This document shows, piece after piece, positions 7,291 to 16,278 of a stretch of DNA of 54,076 nt. The stretch's first letter is position 1; every line of letters begins with the position of its first letter. Under the pieces are notes generated by a model that was not told where the DNA came from, ran no database searches, and saw only the letters and a list, made by a program, of their open reading frames with translations. Source of the DNA: an uncultured Mycoplasmatota bacterium (GTDB lineage: Bacteria > Bacillota_I > Bacilli_A > RF39 > UBA660); assembly GCA_948465965.1 (NCBI GenBank), contig CAOJYR010000008.1:1-54076 (forward strand), in the 5' to 3' direction. The translations under genes and the position numbers were made by a program.

Positions 7291-10200
7291 CTATTCATCA
7301 ACGATAAATTTAATTTGAGTAGCTTTACCTTTATTTATTATATATCCAAACTGTGAATCAATCTCTTCTCTTAATTCTCTAGAGTTTGTTGTTACTCTTA
7401 GAGTAAATTGATTTGAAATACCATTTCCTATCCAAATTCCAGCTGATAGGTCAAAACTATTTTTAAACCAATCCTCGTAGGCTAGGATTTTTATATTATT
7501 AATTGTATCTATTACTATAAATCTAAATGTTCCTAGATCATTTGCTTCTTTTACGATATTATTAAATGTTGTTTTCTCTTCAAGCGTTAGTTTATTTAGA
7601 AGCGTACTGATACCATTAATTACACAAATAGTAGTTGGAGCATTTTTTAAAACATTAGGATCTACTTTACTACTAACTTTTTCCTTATTATATAAGTCTT
7701 TTATGGTTTCCATTGTTTTATAACAGTTATCACTATCATAAATAATTTCTGCAAGGGACTCCTTTTTTAGGTTTGATAAAGCATCCATTACTATTACATT
7801 GGTATTTGGTACTTTATTTAATATTTTTACTAATCCTTGAATAAATAATGTATTACTACTTATATCATCACCAGTGATTGTATAACAGTAATTGTTCTTT
7901 AGATTTACGGTAGAAATAGATAAACTTTCTTTTTCTATTCCTACTGGAATTGTTTCTAGGCTTCCTGTTACTTCCTTTACTGTATCAAAGGTTACTGCGG
8001 CTGGTAATACTGGAACTTGATGCGCTTGATATTTACATATATCATTTAGTTTTGAACATACTATTTTAATATATTCTGACATTTTTTCCTCTTTATAAGG
8101 ATAGGCTGTTTGGAATTCAAATATTCCCTCTAAATCTACCATTCCTCGTCCATAAGCTTTAGATGGTTCTTTCTTTCTAACACCATTTAATACAGAAGAA
8201 TAATCTGATGGATCATTAAATTGTAGAACTAGATTTTGTTTGAAGTTTTGTCTTATTTTATATCTTATAGCGTTTGGTCCACTCACAGTTAAAATGAAAA
8301 CAATTCCATACTTTAAGCAATCTCTTGTTAATTGACTAATTTGGTCTTCATAATCTGGATAAGTATCTATAAAAGCTTCATAGTTATTAATTATTACTAC
8401 CATCATTGGAATTTGAATTCCACCATGAGAGATATAAAAGTCATATGATCCATTGTATTCAACGAACATTTTCTTTCTTTCTTCTATCGTTCTAGATATT
8501 AATTTGAATAAGTTCTTTATTTTTTCCTCATCTGTTGACAAAAGTACTTCCCCAACATGTGGAGCATTTCTAAACATTGTTAGCGTTTCAGCACCAAAAT
8601 CCATAATATAGAAATTTACTTCATCTGAGAAATGATTAATAATCGTTGAATAAACTATACTTGATATCATTAATTCTTTTCCGCTTCCAACTGAACCAAA
8701 GATTATTGTATTTCCTTCTTTAGAAAGTGGTAGTGTTAAGACATTTTGTCTTTGATTGTCTGGATCATCGTATTCTCCAATTATAGGATTAATAACATTT
8801 TTCTCTGCTATGTAATTGTATTTTTCTTTTAACTGTCTAATATAGATTATATTAGGTATTCTATCTAGCCATAATTTAGGGATGCTGACATTTTGTTTTT
8901 GCGCTTCTTGTACTATATATCTTACGATATTCGTAATTTCTTCTCCCTTTGACTCCACTATATTTGTTTGATCTTTTGTATCTAGTGTTTTTATATGGTT
9001 TCCAACATTATCTAAGAAATTGATTGATTGGTCTACTTTTTTCTTTCTTTTTTCTGTTGGATAATATTGTGCTCCCGCCCAGGCTGCTTGTCCTAGGGCA
9101 AATAATTCGTTATATCCAACCTGTAGATAAAACCTTCCTGGATTTTTTAGTGATGCTGCATCTGGACATTTTATCATATCCATACTATCTGCCTTATCTT
9201 GAACCTTTAAGCAGACTCTAAACTTAGAGTTTGACCATATTTGATCATTTACTACTCCAGCTGGTTTTTGTGTTGCTAGGATAAGGTGTACACCTAAGGA
9301 ACGTCCGATACGAGCTGTTGATATTAATTGTTCCATAAACTCTGGTCTTTGACTTTTTAATTCGGCAAACTCATCACTTATTATGAAAAGATGCGATATT
9401 GGTTCTTTAACTAACCCTTTGCGATATAATGATTGGTATTTATATATATCGATAGTACTTTCATTTAAGGTATCCCTTGCTTCATTAAACATTCTTTGTC
9501 TTCTTCTTAATTCACTTTGAATGGAAGCTAGTGATCTATTCATTTCTACAGTATCTAGATTGGTAATTGTTCCTGCTAGATGGGGCAATTTCATTCCTGT
9601 TTCTTTATTTTCAAATACTCCCGCTAAACCTCCACCTTTATAATCAATTAATACAAATGATACTTCATATGGATGATAGTTTAGTGCCATGGATAACACA
9701 TAACTAATAATGAATTCTGATTTTCCAGAACCAGTCATTCCTGCTATTAGTCCATGTGGTCCATAGAACTTTTCATGTAAGTCTAATTTAAATAACTCAT
9801 GTGCTTTATCAACTCCAACTGGAGCTTGTAATGATTTCGTTGGATCATTTGTTTTCCATCTGTTTAAAACATTTAATTGTTCAATCATACCTACATTGTA
9901 CATTTCTAGAAAGCTTAAGCTATTTGGTAGGTTTCTATCAGCTTTAGCAATATCAATTGGGACATTAGCCAATATTTTACAGCACTCATAAATATTTATT
10001 GAGGGATCATAGTCAGCGATAAATTCTTTTTGTTTATTTGAAACTAATTCATTTTCAAAAACACCTGACTTTTTATCACCAATACTGATAAAGGTTTTAC
10101 ATTCATTAGGTAGATTTATTAATCTAGGACTAATTACAATTAAACTGAATCCTATATTTATTTGCATTTCCGCTACATCTTTTACTAACTCTACATCTCT

Positions 10201-11904
10201 AACTGCTTTATAGTCATCTGTTATAATGACATAATATGGTTTATATTTATGGTAATCCTCTGTATTTATTTCCATATTCCCATTTACATCTTTGTATTTT
10301 CTTTTTTGTATTTCTTGCTCTAGATTTAAAGATATTTCTTTTGCTTCATCTATGTTAGATGCAAAATATCTCACTGATTTATCATTACTCCAGCAATGAG
10401 GTAGAACTTTTAGATAATCCCAGTTTGATTCATTTTTTTTGTTCGTTAGCATAATAATTTTTAAGTCTTCATAACTGTGATAGGTTATCATTTGAAGGAT
10501 TAATCCTTCTATAAATGCTTGTTTATTATTTCCAGTTCCTACTATCGCTGAAATATTTCTTCTAACAAATGATATAGATATAGGAACATTTTCAAGTATT
10601 CTTGATTCTGTACCTAGTTTATAAACCTCTTGTAGTAAGTTATCTGATTCTATAGCAAAATGTTCTTCTGGAAATGAAATTTTACCTTTTAATTCAGTAG
10701 AACCAATTCCAAGCCTTAGGTCTAGAAAATCTTCTTGATCTATTTCTCGTTCCCATAGATTTCTTCTTTTAGAATATATGATATTTCTTGTTGCATCTAA
10801 GGGTAGATAATTATCAATTAAAATTTGACGTTGAATTTTCATTTCAGATTGAATCTTTTCTCTTCTACTATTTATATATTCAGTATATTTTTGCTGTCTT
10901 AACTCTTCTTTTTTTCTTGTAAGTTTTCTTTGATATCTTTTAGATAAAAGTGGCCATAATAACATTGTCATAAGCATCGCAAAGGACATCATTAATGTTG
11001 GTAATGCTGTTGATAGATCTTTACTTCCATCTATTACGCCTGAAAGTGATGAGTATCCCATAGCAACAGATGTCATTGCCATTGTCATCATTGGTCCTAT
11101 CGTATATATTAAAGGCATTTTTTCTTCTTCTTGTTTAGCTGGAGGTGGATCTATTGATATATTAACATCTTCAATCATTGTTTTAAATCTGGGTGATCTG
11201 AAAAAATATTCATCTTCTTTAAAAAACTCTATTCCTTCTTCATCGTTGTTATCCACCTCTGTTTGTCTTTGTACAATTGGAGATAGGTTTTCAAAACTGT
11301 TACTATCAATTCTTACAAAATTACCAATATTATTTATTATTATAGAATTTTCCATTACGATTATTTTTAATCCCATAATAAAAACTATATCACCATATTC
11401 TAGTGGTTTCGTTGTAACAGCTATATTATTTGCATAGGTTCCATATTTACTATTTAAATCCTGAACAGTCCATTTTCCATTTCTATATATTAATCTTGCA
11501 TGCTGTTTTGACACTAAGGGATAATTATAACTAATCTGAGCTTTATTATCATTTCCTATAATTATTTCTCCATCTTTTTTTAGTCTTAATCTACTTATAC
11601 TTTTGTCTACTGAAGGAGAACAGTATAATATTACATATTCGTTATCTGTATTTATCTTTAAAAAGAATAGACTATAATCCTTTAAAAAAGCTGATTCTAC
11701 TTCTCTTTCTCCTGACATGATTTTTGTTTCAAAATCACTTTTTATTTTCCATCTTCCATCACATTCTTCAACATTAATAAGGTTTCTAGCATTTCCTAAA
11801 TAATCATCATCTGTAATCCAGTAATTACCAGATATGGTTGTTGGCAAAGTAAAATTATATATTTTTGATTTTTTTATAAGTCTAATTATCAAATTAACCA
11901 CCAA
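7291..11904 (-). CDS. essC: EssC/YukBA-family type VII secretion ATPase (FHA + FtsK/SpoIIIE domains)
   Basis: A 1,537-residue motor of a T7SSb-like secretion system. In order: an N-terminal FHA region with a clear FHA domain at about residues 110-165 (GNDNKAQ, SKQHARL, NSKYGTY), two transmembrane helices near 265-290 and 300-325, then three FtsK/SpoIIIE-type modules. The first is intact: Walker A GMTGSGKS at 722-729, Walker B HLFIISDEFAEL. The second has GSVGSGKE at about 1070-1077, with Glu in place of the final Ser/Thr, and a degenerate Walker B (MMVVIINNYEAF). The third (around 1340) has no recognisable P-loop. The TTG start at 11904 is not certain; a TTG at 11892 has better-spaced GGTGG. 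EssB, EsaA and EssA genes are not beside it. Confidence 0.93.
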   Translation of the reverse strand: MVVNLIIRLIKKSKIYNFTLPTTISGNYWITDDDYLGNARNLINVEECDGRWKIKSDFETKIMSGEREVESAFLKDYSLFFLKINTDNEYVILYCSPSVDKSISRLRLKKDGEIIIGNDNKAQISYNYPLVSKQHARLIYRNGKWTVQDLNSKYGTYANNIAVTTKPLEYGDIVFIMGLKIIVMENSIIINNIGNFVRIDSNSFENLSPIVQRQTEVDNNDEEGIEFFKEDEYFFRSPRFKTMIEDVNISIDPPPAKQEEEKMPLIYTIGPMMTMAMTSVAMGYSSLSGVIDGSKDLSTALPTLMMSFAMLMTMLLWPLLSKRYQRKLTRKKEELRQQKYTEYINSRREKIQSEMKIQRQILIDNYLPLDATRNIIYSKRRNLWEREIDQEDFLDLRLGIGSTELKGKISFPEEHFAIESDNLLQEVYKLGTESRILENVPISISFVRRNISAIVGTGNNKQAFIEGLILQMITYHSYEDLKIIMLTNKKNESNWDYLKVLPHCWSNDKSVRYFASNIDEAKEISLNLEQEIQKRKYKDVNGNMEINTEDYHKYKPYYVIITDDYKAVRDVELVKDVAEMQINIGFSLIVISPRLINLPNECKTFISIGDKKSGVFENELVSNKQKEFIADYDPSINIYECCKILANVPIDIAKADRNLPNSLSFLEMYNVGMIEQLNVLNRWKTNDPTKSLQAPVGVDKAHELFKLDLHEKFYGPHGLIAGMTGSGKSEFIISYVLSMALNYHPYEVSFVLIDYKGGGLAGVFENKETGMKLPHLAGTITNLDTVEMNRSLASIQSELRRRQRMFNEARDTLNESTIDIYKYQSLYRKGLVKEPISHLFIISDEFAELKSQRPEFMEQLISTARIGRSLGVHLILATQKPAGVVNDQIWSNSKFRVCLKVQDKADSMDMIKCPDAASLKNPGRFYLQVGYNELFALGQAAWAGAQYYPTEKRKKKVDQSINFLDNVGNHIKTLDTKDQTNIVESKGEEITNIVRYIVQEAQKQNVSIPKLWLDRIPNIIYIRQLKEKYNYIAEKNVINPIIGEYDDPDNQRQNVLTLPLSKEGNTIIFGSVGSGKELMISSIVYSTIINHFSDEVNFYIMDFGAETLTMFRNAPHVGEVLLSTDEEKIKNLFKLISRTIEERKKMFVEYNGSYDFYISHGGIQIPMMVVIINNYEAFIDTYPDYEDQISQLTRDCLKYGIVFILTVSGPNAIRYKIRQNFKQNLVLQFNDPSDYSSVLNGVRKKEPSKAYGRGMVDLEGIFEFQTAYPYKEEKMSEYIKIVCSKLNDICKYQAHQVPVLPAAVTFDTVKEVTGSLETIPVGIEKESLSISTVNLKNNYCYTITGDDISSNTLFIQGLVKILNKVPNTNVIVMDALSNLKKESLAEIIYDSDNCYKTMETIKDLYNKEKVSSKVDPNVLKNAPTTICVINGISTLLNKLTLEEKTTFNNIVKEANDLGTFRFIVIDTINNIKILAYEDWFKNSFDLSAGIWIGNGISNQFTLRVTTNSRELREEIDSQFGYIINKGKATQIKFIVDE

Positions 11905-11937
11905 CCCTATTTTTTACTCTCTTTATATTCTAGCTTT

Positions 11938-11967
11938 ATTATATCTTTTTTTCTTAAATTTTACAAT
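11938..11967 (-). promoter_or_regulatory. SigA-type promoter candidate for the type VII cluster
   Basis: On the minus strand TTGTAA (11962-11967), an 18-base spacer and a perfect TATAAT (11938-11943). It lies between the amidase stop and the essC start, so the secretion genes may be transcribed independently of the amidase gene. No terminator is visible between them. Confidence 0.5.
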
Positions 11968-12644
11968 ATATATTTTACTTTGTCTTTATTTTTTAGGTAG
12001 TTAATCACTCCTTTTGTAATAGATGCCGCTATTTGTTTTTGATATTTGGGATCTTGTAACTTTTTTCGTTCTTGATAATTAGACAGATAGCCACATTCTA
12101 TTAATACACCAGGTACTGTTGTATTTTTATACATATAGAGATCTGTTGTTTTAATATCTCTATTACTTTTTAAGTCTTTCTTAAACTGTTTCATTATATA
12201 TTCTGCCAAGACTTTATTGTCCTCATTTATAGGATTATATAGTACTTCGGCACCTTGATAATTTTCATTTTTATACCAATTTATATGAACTGATAAATAT
12301 AGAGCACTATTTTTTTCTTTAATAAATAATAGTCGACGATACAAATCTCCTCTTTTTTTTCTAGCATCATATATGGAGGATAGATCAACATCTTGTGTTC
12401 TAGTCATATAGGTAATAGCGCCATTTTTAGTTAGTTCATTATCTAGCGCTTTGGCTATTTCTAGATTTATATCTTTCTCCAAGATTTTATTGTAAGTCGT
12501 CCCACTATCCCTACCACCATGACCTGGGTCTACGGTAATGATTGTATCTATTAATGGTAGGTTTTTAGCAGAAATGATTTGAAGGGAAAATAATGTAAGT
12601 ATTAATATTATAATTAGTAAGGATTTATACTTATTTTTTGTCAT
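11961..12644 (-). CDS. cwlD: N-acetylmuramoyl-L-alanine amidase (Amidase_3, CwlD-like)
   Basis: A 227-residue zinc amidase with one N-terminal hydrophobic segment (residues 8-25), which is a signal peptide or anchor, followed by an Amidase_3 domain. Zinc ligands and catalytic residues are visible: His in VDPGHGGRDSG, Glu in EKDINLEIA, His in LYLSVHINWYK, Glu in GVLIECGYLSN. Size and single-domain layout match CwlD, which removes peptide side chains during muramic-delta-lactam formation in spore cortex. AAGGTG precedes the ATG. It lies 56 bases upstream of essC on the same strand, so it may share transcription with the secretion genes. The specific CwlD assignment is an inference from size and lineage. 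Confidence 0.82.
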   Translation of the reverse strand: MTKNKYKSLLIIILILTLFSLQIISAKNLPLIDTIITVDPGHGGRDSGTTYNKILEKDINLEIAKALDNELTKNGAITYMTRTQDVDLSSIYDARKKRGDLYRRLLFIKEKNSALYLSVHINWYKNENYQGAEVLYNPINEDNKVLAEYIMKQFKKDLKSNRDIKTTDLYMYKNTTVPGVLIECGYLSNYQERKKLQDPKYQKQIAASITKGVINYLKNKDKVKYIL

Positions 12645-12706
12645 TTTATCACCTTACTAATTATATGTATTTGTATTCATTATTTTAATCATTAGTTTTC
12701 GCTATA

Positions 12707-12737
12707 TATGCCTATACATATTTTTTATATAGGCATA
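12707..12737 (+). promoter_or_regulatory. Inverted repeat in the leader of the ZIP transporter
   Basis: TATGCCTATA and TATAGGCATA form a perfect 10-bp inverted repeat separated by 11 bases, ending 21 bases before the start codon. It could be an operator for a metal-dependent regulator (the GCCTATA/TATAGGC halves recall MntR/DtxR-type sites) or an RNA hairpin. Nothing in the sequence decides between these. Confidence 0.4.
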
Positions 12738-12758
12738 CTCTATAATGGTGATATTATT

Positions 12759-13556
12759 ATGGTTGATCTATTTTCTAATTTATCTCCAGTTTATCAAGCC
12801 CTCCTTGCTTCTTTATTTACATGGAGTGTTACGATGTTGGGAGCTGCTATTGTTTTCTTCTTTAAGGAAATTAAAAAAAGCATAATGGATGCTTTACTTG
12901 GATTTGCAGCAGGAGTTATGATCGCGGCATCATTTTGGTCTCTTTTAAACCCGGCAATTGAAATGGCAAACCAGTTTAAAATGAACGCCTGGTTAGTTGT
13001 ATTTCTAGGCTTTTTTAGCGGAGGATTATTATTATTTATTGGTGATAAATTTTATACTGTTTTTTCAAAGAAAAAGTCAATTGCTACTGACAAAGCTAAA
13101 AGATGTGTGATGCTGATATTTTCGATTACTTTGCATAATATTCCAGAAGGTTTAGTAGTTGGTGTTGCCTTTGGTTCTTTGGCTTATGGATTAGAGGGTG
13201 CTACTCTTGCATCGGCTATTACTCTAGCTATCGGTATAGGATTACAGAATTTTCCTGAAGGCAGTGCTGTTAGCTTGCCATTACGTAGGGACGGGCTATC
13301 AAGGGGAAAAGCTTTCTTTTATGGCCAGCTTAGTGGGGTGGTGGAACCAATAGCGGCAGTTATAGGTACAATACTCGTTCTAAAAGTACAAACTATACTT
13401 CCATTTCTTTTAGCATTTGCTGCTGGTGCTATGATATATGTGGTAGTTGAGGAATTGATTCCTGAAAGTCAGACGAATAAACGAAAGGATCTAATGGCAC
13501 TTTTTACACTCGTTGGATTTTCTGTTATGATGATTTTAGATGTAGCACTGGGATAA
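12759..13556 (+). CDS. ZIP-family metal (zinc) transporter
   Basis: A 265-residue integral membrane protein with about eight transmembrane helices. The family's metal-binding motifs are present: HNIPEG in helix IV and QNFPEG in helix V, and a conserved GAMIYVVVEELIPE in the C-terminal part. ZIP proteins bring Zn2+ or other divalent metals into the cytoplasm. I chose ATG at 12759, after GGTGAT, instead of the upstream in-frame ATG at 12708, which lies in the inverted repeat. The gene stands alone, with a strong terminator after it. Regulation by metal through the leader repeat is plausible but unproven. Confidence 0.9.
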   Translation: MVDLFSNLSPVYQALLASLFTWSVTMLGAAIVFFFKEIKKSIMDALLGFAAGVMIAASFWSLLNPAIEMANQFKMNAWLVVFLGFFSGGLLLFIGDKFYTVFSKKKSIATDKAKRCVMLIFSITLHNIPEGLVVGVAFGSLAYGLEGATLASAITLAIGIGLQNFPEGSAVSLPLRRDGLSRGKAFFYGQLSGVVEPIAAVIGTILVLKVQTILPFLLAFAAGAMIYVVVEELIPESQTNKRKDLMALFTLVGFSVMMILDVALG

Positions 13557-13557
13557 A

Positions 13558-13586
13558 AAAATGAAGTGATTTTATCACTTCATTTT
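13558..13586. terminator. Bidirectional intrinsic terminator
   Basis: A perfect 12-bp stem (AAAATGAAGTGA / TCACTTCATTTT, 5-base loop) directly after the ZIP stop codon. It also contains the stop codon of the converging gene at 13575. Confidence 0.88.
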
Positions 13587-14246
13587 ACTTATTTTCTTTT
13601 TTGTTTTAGAATCTCTTAGATTAGGGTATATTTTATTTAATCTTTCATTAGGATAGTATTTATCTAGGAGCCTATCCACATATGTAGTTGCTTCTATTTT
13701 CCTTAATCTTTCGCTTTGTCTTATACATGCACTAGCAGAAATTATTATATCTATTGTGAAAAAAATAACGAGTGCATAAGTAACTATAGTTCTGTATTGA
13801 AACTTTACTTTATATATTATATTTTTTATAATAGGATAAATTAATTGCATAAATAAAACTGCTAGTATTCCCCACCAAATCATATGATATAGGCTTGTCC
13901 TACCATTAAAATTCATAAAATAATTATTATAATTCCAAGATGTCGTTTTAAAAAACTCTTCTTGAAACCAAGAACATAAATATTCTATTACCCCTCCAAG
14001 TATAGTTCCTTTTAAAAACGTTACCGTTCTTTTAGTATCACGTTCTAAAAAAATTACTAATACTACAATACCAATTCCATACACTGGATTGAATGGTCCA
14101 TATATTAATCCCTTTCTGCTCTCAAAATAACCCCTTTGAAAATAACACAGTATTGTCTCAAAGATACAACCAATAAAGCAGCCTATAGTAAATAGCATAA
14201 TTATCTTAAACAAGGAATCAATTTTTGAATTTTTTTCTAACTTCAT
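13575..14246 (-). CDS. CmpB-type putative ABC transporter permease (PF06541 family)
   Basis: A 223-residue membrane protein with about five hydrophobic segments. The conserved stretch RKGLIYGPFNPVYGIG, followed by GGVIEYLCSWFQEE, WNY and NGRTSLYHMIWWG, identifies the 'putative ABC-transporter type IV / CmpB' family. No member of this family has a firm transport function and no ABC partner gene lies nearby. The C-terminal 50 residues are basic and predicted cytoplasmic. AAGGAAG precedes the ATG. Its stop lies in the terminator shared with the ZIP gene. Confidence 0.78.
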   Translation of the reverse strand: MKLEKNSKIDSLFKIIMLFTIGCFIGCIFETILCYFQRGYFESRKGLIYGPFNPVYGIGIVVLVIFLERDTKRTVTFLKGTILGGVIEYLCSWFQEEFFKTTSWNYNNYFMNFNGRTSLYHMIWWGILAVLFMQLIYPIIKNIIYKVKFQYRTIVTYALVIFFTIDIIISASACIRQSERLRKIEATTYVDRLLDKYYPNERLNKIYPNLRDSKTKKKISKMK

Positions 14247-14293
14247 AATAGTACTTCCTTGTTGAATATTTTATCATATTTAGTATACTTTTT

Positions 14294-14956
14294 CTATTCT
14301 ATATACAGTTTTTGTCCCTCTTTTAGATAAATACCATATAAATCTGTTTTTTTACATGTATATATTAACTTTGGTTGTGGTGTTGGAGTTGGATCTGGTA
14401 TTGGGGTTGGATCTGGTGTTGGTGTTGGAGTTGGGTCTGGTGTTTTAGGGATTTCTTTAAATGAATAGTTATGATTATTTATTACATTTATAGAAGAGTC
14501 TATCCATAAGCATTCTTCTGGTTTTTTTCCATTATTAATTGAATAATATCCACTATCATTTTTATGCCAACCTGTTCCTGTAAACTTTCCTTGACCACAT
14601 TCTATATGGCAGTGATTCCCTGTTGCATTTCCTTTCGTTCCTTCACTATAAAATTCCTCCCCTTGGTTTATTCTTTTTCCAACAAATAGATTGCTTACAT
14701 CATTAGCGTGAGCAAACATTATAGTCATATAATCAATTGTACCATCTGGATATTCTACTTGATCTATGCTTTCTAACCACACTTCATTCGCATCAGTAGT
14801 ATATATTTTTTTTATTATTCCTGAAAAAGGTGCTTTGATTTTTCCAATTCCCGTATCTTTTCCTGCATCATCTATTGCATAACTATTTTTATGACTCCCC
14901 TCATTATAACCCTGGGTAATCCTCATATTACTACTTGGATAAATTGGTTTTTCCAT
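14294..14956 (-). CDS. M23-type peptidase, phage-like endolysin
   Basis: A 220-residue protein with an M23/LytM-like fold over residues 1-130. An N-terminal His/Asp site lies in SHKNSYAIDDAG and the C-terminal H-x-H in TGNHCHIECG, which are the expected zinc ligands. A low-complexity linker of Pro-Thr-Asp (about residues 172-195) connects to a short C-terminal segment that may bind the cell wall. There is no signal peptide, so release would need a holin, and a holin-like gene directly overlaps it upstream (TAATG). This is the arrangement of a phage lysis cassette. The substrate is peptidoglycan cross-bridges by family. Confidence 0.8.
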   Translation of the reverse strand: MEKPIYPSSNMRITQGYNEGSHKNSYAIDDAGKDTGIGKIKAPFSGIIKKIYTTDANEVWLESIDQVEYPDGTIDYMTIMFAHANDVSNLFVGKRINQGEEFYSEGTKGNATGNHCHIECGQGKFTGTGWHKNDSGYYSINNGKKPEECLWIDSSINVINNHNYSFKEIPKTPDPTPTPTPDPTPIPDPTPTPQPKLIYTCKKTDLYGIYLKEGQKLYIE

Positions 14957-15297
14957 TACTCACTTTCCTCCTCATTTATTATATTTTCTTTCGATATGGT
15001 TATAGTTTTTCTATTTATTATTTCTGTGTGTGATGACAATTTTCCTTCTAGAGTTTTATAAATTGTATCTGCTCCTAAAAATGAGAAAAGTCCAACCCAT
15101 AAGCTAGTTGGAAATGTTATATCTGTGAATGTTATACAGAAAATTATTCCTACTAACATATTTACAATAAAGCTATATGAGCATAAATATTTACTAGATT
15201 TAAAACAGCATTTCGTTTTTTGAATAAAAGCACATGTTATAGTACTTAAGGCAATCGCTATAACTAAGAGTTCTTGCAAGTATTCTAATTTTAGCAT
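14956..15297 (-). CDS. Holin-like small membrane protein
   Basis: A 113-residue protein with an N-terminal hydrophobic helix (residues 5-22), a second at about 43-62 and a third near 65-80, then a polar acidic tail (about 87-113). Its position one base upstream of an endolysin-like gene, its size and its topology fit a phage holin. I chose ATG at 15297 because GAGGAGG lies just before it; the longer frame to 15357 runs into the rpsI terminator. Family assignment depends largely on the neighbour. Confidence 0.68.
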   Translation of the reverse strand: MLKLEYLQELLVIAIALSTITCAFIQKTKCCFKSSKYLCSYSFIVNMLVGIIFCITFTDITFPTSLWVGLFSFLGADTIYKTLEGKLSSHTEIINRKTITISKENIINEEESE

Positions 15298-15341
15298 TTT
15301 AACCTCCTCGTAGTAATATATGCATATTCTTAAATTTTGTG

Positions 15342-15371
15342 AAAATAAAAAGAACATACTTGAATATGTTC
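15342..15371 (-). terminator. Intrinsic terminator of rplM-rpsI
   Basis: GAACATA / TATGTTC stem with a 6-base loop, followed on the minus strand by TTTTTATTTTC. It isolates the downstream holin-endolysin pair from ribosomal transcription. Confidence 0.78.
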
Positions 15372-15387
15372 CTTGAAACTGTATAAA

Positions 15388-15813
15388 TTAACGTTTTGAG
15401 AATTGTGGTGCACGACGTGCTTTCTTTAATCCTGGTTTTTTACGTTCTTTCTTACGTGGATCTCTAGTAATAAATCCTGCAGTCTTAAGAGTTTTTCTGA
15501 AACTATTTTCAGAATCAGCTGGTGTTGTACTATCGTATTGTAGTAAAGCTCTAGTAATAGCGTGACGAATTGCTCCAGTTTGTCCTGAGAATCCTCCACC
15601 TTTTACTTTTGCATCAACATCAAACATTTCTTTAGTATTTGTAATATCAAGTGGTTGACATAAATCCATAACTAATACTTCGAAAGGTAAATAGTCATGA
15701 ACGTCTTGTCCATTAACAGTAATTTTTCCTGTACCTGGAGTTAAAGTAACACGAGCAACACTTGTTTTTCTGTGTCCTGTTCCAGTATAAGTATTTATCT
15801 TTTCTTTTGCCAT
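15388..15813 (-). CDS. rpsI: 30S ribosomal protein S9 (uS9)
   Basis: A 141-residue S9, slightly longer than the usual ~130 because of a short N-terminal extension (MAKEKINTY) before the canonical [12 protein letters not shown]. The C-terminus ends in the invariant SKR, which reaches the decoding site and contacts P-site tRNA. GGAGGG precedes the ATG. It is the second gene of rplM-rpsI, 13 bases behind rplM, and is followed by a terminator. Confidence 0.98.
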   Translation of the reverse strand: MAKEKINTYTGTGHRKTSVARVTLTPGTGKITVNGQDVHDYLPFEVLVMDLCQPLDITNTKEMFDVDAKVKGGGFSGQTGAIRHAITRALLQYDSTTPADSENSFRKTLKTAGFITRDPRKKERKKPGLKKARRAPQFSKR

Positions 15814-15826
15814 AACTTAAACCCTC

Positions 15827-16258
15827 CTATTTCACTTCAAGCACTTCAGGCTTTTGTGCCTCATGTTTGTGCTCGCTTCCTGCATATACGAATAATTTTT
15901 TGTACATTTGTCTTCCTAATCTGTTATGTGGAAGCATTCCCTTGACAGCTCTTTCCATCATTTCGATTGGATATTTCTCTCTCATTACTTTTGCAGTTCT
16001 TTCTCTTAATCCACCTTGATACATAGAGTGATTGTAATAAATTTTATCCTCTAATTTGTTTCCAGTTAAATTAACTTTTTGTGCATTAACAATAATAATG
16101 TTGTCTCCACAATCAATATGTGGTGTATAAGTTGGCTTATGTTTACCACGAAGATATGTTGCGGCTAGAGAAGCTACTCTACCTAATGACTTACCTTCAG
16201 CGTCAATTACATACCACTTACGTTCTACAGTTTCTTTCTTTTGCATATAACTTGTCAT
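15827..16258 (-). CDS. rplM: 50S ribosomal protein L13 (uL13)
   Basis: A 143-residue L13 of normal length, an early-assembly protein of the large subunit. The characteristic [33 protein letters not shown] and [20 protein letters not shown] segments are all present. The start follows AAAGGAGAG. A promoter about 80 bases upstream and a hairpin in the leader suggest its own control, as is usual for rplM-rpsI in Bacillota. Confidence 0.98.
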   Translation of the reverse strand: MTSYMQKKETVERKWYVIDAEGKSLGRVASLAATYLRGKHKPTYTPHIDCGDNIIIVNAQKVNLTGNKLEDKIYYNHSMYQGGLRERTAKVMREKYPIEMMERAVKGMLPHNRLGRQMYKKLFVYAGSEHKHEAQKPEVLEVK

Positions 16259-16278
16259 ATTTTTCTCTCCTTTTACTT

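Noticed and set aside
6582..11904. DNA translocase (FtsK/SpoIIIE) instead of a secretion ATPase
   Set aside because: The N-terminal FHA region, multiple ATPase modules and adjacent yukD are specific to EssC/YukBA, and there is no gamma domain.
14294..15297. Complete prophage
   Set aside because: Only a lysis pair is present; no structural, packaging, replication or integration gene lies near it.
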